The notes under the pieces were generated by a model. The model did not search any database, had not been told where the DNA came from, and saw only the letters and a program-made list of their open reading frames with translations. From an uncultured Armatimonadota bacterium (GTDB lineage Bacteria; Armatimonadota; Fimbriimonadia; Fimbriimonadales; Fimbriimonadaceae), in assembly GCA_937862825.1 (NCBI GenBank), contig CALMEF010000186.1, forward strand, positions 1-42,575: DNA of 42,575 nucleotides. Reading direction: 5' to 3'. Below, one piece after another: positions 41,257 to 42,575 of the stretch; the first letter of the stretch is position 1, and the number at the start of each line of letters is the position of its first letter. Position numbers and translations under genes: made by a program.

Positions 41257-42575
41257 ATGGCGCTCACCCCGCTTCCGATAGTTGAGTCCAAGAAGCCACA
41301 TTCCAATCGTGGAAAGTGGCGTGTCTTGGTGCTGATCGGGGTCCATGTTCTGTTTGCCATCCACTTGGCCCATTGGAAGATGACGGGCAAGACCCTATCG
41401 CCAGTGGAGCCCAGTGAGGCCATGCAAACCCTTGAACTGGGCCTAGTCAACGCTGGCTTCATCCTCTTTTTGCTCCTCATCTTGAGCACACTCATTTTCG
41501 GCCGGTTTTTTTGCGGCTGGGGATGTCACGTGGTGGCTCTGCAGGATCTATGCTCAGCGATGCTGGGCAGACTCGGGATCCGCCCCAAGCCCTTTCGCTC
41601 ACGATTTCTCGTCTTTGTGCCCGTCTTCGCAGCCTTGTACATGTTTGTATGGCCGCAGGTTCTGAGGATCGTTGACGGTCGGAAGTTCCCGCAACTCCAG
41701 TCTCACCTGATGACCGAGGATTTTTGGGTGACCTTCCCGGGGCCGGGGATTGCCGTTTTCACGTTTCTTGTTTGTGGATTTCTCGCGGTGATGGTCTTGG
41801 GCAACAAAGGCTTCTGTACCTACGGTTGCCCGTATGGAGCGTTCTTCTACAACGCGGATCGCTTTGCACTGGGAAAGATTCGGGTGACGGATGCGTGTTC
41901 AGGGTGTGGCCACTGCACGGCAGTCTGCACCTCCAATGTTCGAGTTCATGAAGAAGTCGCCACCCACAAGATGGTGGTTGACCCTGGGTGCATGAAATGC
42001 ATGGATTGTGTAGACGCATGTCCACAGAATGCCCTGTTTTTCGGCCTTGGAAGGCCCGTAGCGCCTCCGAAACGTCAAAAGCCCCACTATGATTGGTCTT
42101 TGGCTGAAGACGGCCTCGGCGTGGCATTCTTCCTTGTTTCGCTTTATGCCTTCCGAGGATTGTACGATTCGATCCCATTTCTGCTCGCACTAGGGTTGTC
42201 CTCATTGTCAGCCTTCTTTCTGGTTACGGCTTACCGAACATTCACGCAAAAAAACTTCCGGCTGCAACGTGTTCAACTTAAGATGAAGGGCAGATTTAAG
42301 GCGGGTGGATTGCTTTACCTTGGATTCGCGTTGGCCCTTACCGCCCTTATTGTTCACAGCACCATCTGGCAAGTAAACGTGCGTGACGGCATCGCAACGA
42401 TGTCCACGATTACTGCGAAACTTGACCCTGAGGTTGCCGCGAATCGTGTCCGCGAGGCAAGAGGTAAGTTTGAAACTGCCGAGCGGTTCGGTCTGTTCGA
42501 ATCAGCCGAACTTCACTATCGAATCGGAAGAGCCAGCGCCTACATCGGAGAATACAACAGTGCAGTAACGCGATT
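41257..42575 (+). CDS. Polyferredoxin-type membrane protein, CcoG/NapH/NosR-like (3' end outside window)
   Basis: At least 439 residues, open to the right edge. N-terminal membrane helices (LVLIGVHVLFAIHLA; AGFILFLLLILSTLIF), the paired cysteine motifs FFCGWGCH and FCTYGCPYG that mark NapH/NosR/CcoG membrane proteins, then two [4Fe-4S] clusters of ferredoxin type (CSGCGHCTAVC near 214-224 and CMKCMDCVDACP near 246-257), two or three more membrane helices, and the start of a TPR-like tail (ERFGLFESAELHYRIGRASA). Such proteins pass electrons in maturation of copper oxidases or nitrogen-oxide reductases. A GGGGTGG stretch precedes the ATG. The exact partner enzyme is not visible. Confidence 0.85.
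   Translation, partial: MALTPLPIVESKKPHSNRGKWRVLVLIGVHVLFAIHLAHWKMTGKTLSPVEPSEAMQTLELGLVNAGFILFLLLILSTLIFGRFFCGWGCHVVALQDLCSAMLGRLGIRPKPFRSRFLVFVPVFAALYMFVWPQVLRIVDGRKFPQLQSHLMTEDFWVTFPGPGIAVFTFLVCGFLAVMVLGNKGFCTYGCPYGAFFYNADRFALGKIRVTDACSGCGHCTAVCTSNVRVHEEVATHKMVVDPGCMKCMDCVDACPQNALFFGLGRPVAPPKRQKPHYDWSLAEDGLGVAFFLVSLYAFRGLYDSIPFLLALGLSSLSAFFLVTAYRTFTQKNFRLQRVQLKMKGRFKAGGLLYLGFALALTALIVHSTIWQVNVRDGIATMSTITAKLDPEVAANRVREARGKFETAERFGLFESAELHYRIGRASAYIGEYNSAVTR

Noticed and set aside
1-42575. CRISPR arrays, insertion sequences with terminal repeats, rRNA genes
   Set aside because: None seen; no regularly spaced short repeats and no transposase frames.

Overview
The window is about 42.6 kb of bacterial DNA of moderate GC with two parts. 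I cannot place the organism from sequence alone. Frequent GTG/TTG starts, many genes with a -10-like hexamer directly before the start codon, large Sec-exported proteins and the trpD-trpC-trpF, purF and CcoG-like Fe-S gene content would fit a little-studied phylum such as Armatimonadota (Fimbriimonadia). That placement is a guess.

Positions 1 to about 30290 look like an integrated accessory island. Its right edge is marked by the 3' part of a tRNA-Thr(GGT) gene (30238-30287: anticodon arm, variable loop, T arm, acceptor 3' strand and CCA) with no 5' half, as left when an element inserts at a tRNA anticodon arm. From left to right the island holds: (a) a large serine recombinase, a second recombinase-domain protein without a catalytic domain and a degenerate resolvase-like protein (1-2638); (b) two diverged copies of a small minus-strand cassette (79-aa, 60-aa and a shared leader peptide), one ending in a DprA/SLOG-like gene, flanking an ArdC-type anti-restriction gene (2746-6542); (c) a minus-strand Rhs polymorphic-toxin operon (6806-15496) with an exported protein, a C39-peptidase-like protein, a 1492-aa Rhs protein, a candidate immunity gene, an orphan Rhs C-terminal cassette and a second candidate immunity gene, where a roughly 505-bp stretch of Rhs core is identical in both Rhs genes; (d) a defence-like block (15638-24702) with two large P-loop NTPase/alpha-solenoid proteins carrying PD-(D/E)XK-like nuclease domains at opposite ends, the second frameshifted, plus a DUF4145 protein; (e) a tightly overlapping three-gene operon (24960-28294) encoding a MppJ-like alpha-keto-acid C-methyltransferase, a class I aminotransferase and a second-type tryptophanyl-tRNA synthetase, which I read as a minimal beta-methyl aromatic amino acid (indolmycin-like) pathway with a built-in target or resistance enzyme; (f) a putative 155-nt small RNA with its own promoter and terminator (28341-28530) and a Crp/Fnr-like protein with a long C-terminal extension.

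From 30305 onward the window is ordinary chromosome: a VOC protein, a divergent AraC-type regulator, trpD-trpC-trpF with overlapping ends, a large exported propeller-like protein, purF, a DsbA-RibD fusion, a FtsX/LolD-type ABC transporter with two small genes, and a partial CcoG/NapH-like Fe-S membrane protein that runs off the right edge.

The observations I rate highest are the compact methyltransferase-aminotransferase-TrpRS operon, the mirrored pair of nuclease-NTPase proteins, the Rhs main/orphan pair with an identical recombination-sized repeat, and the tRNA fragment that bounds the island. None can be confirmed without database searches or experiments; the decisive tests are given with each finding.
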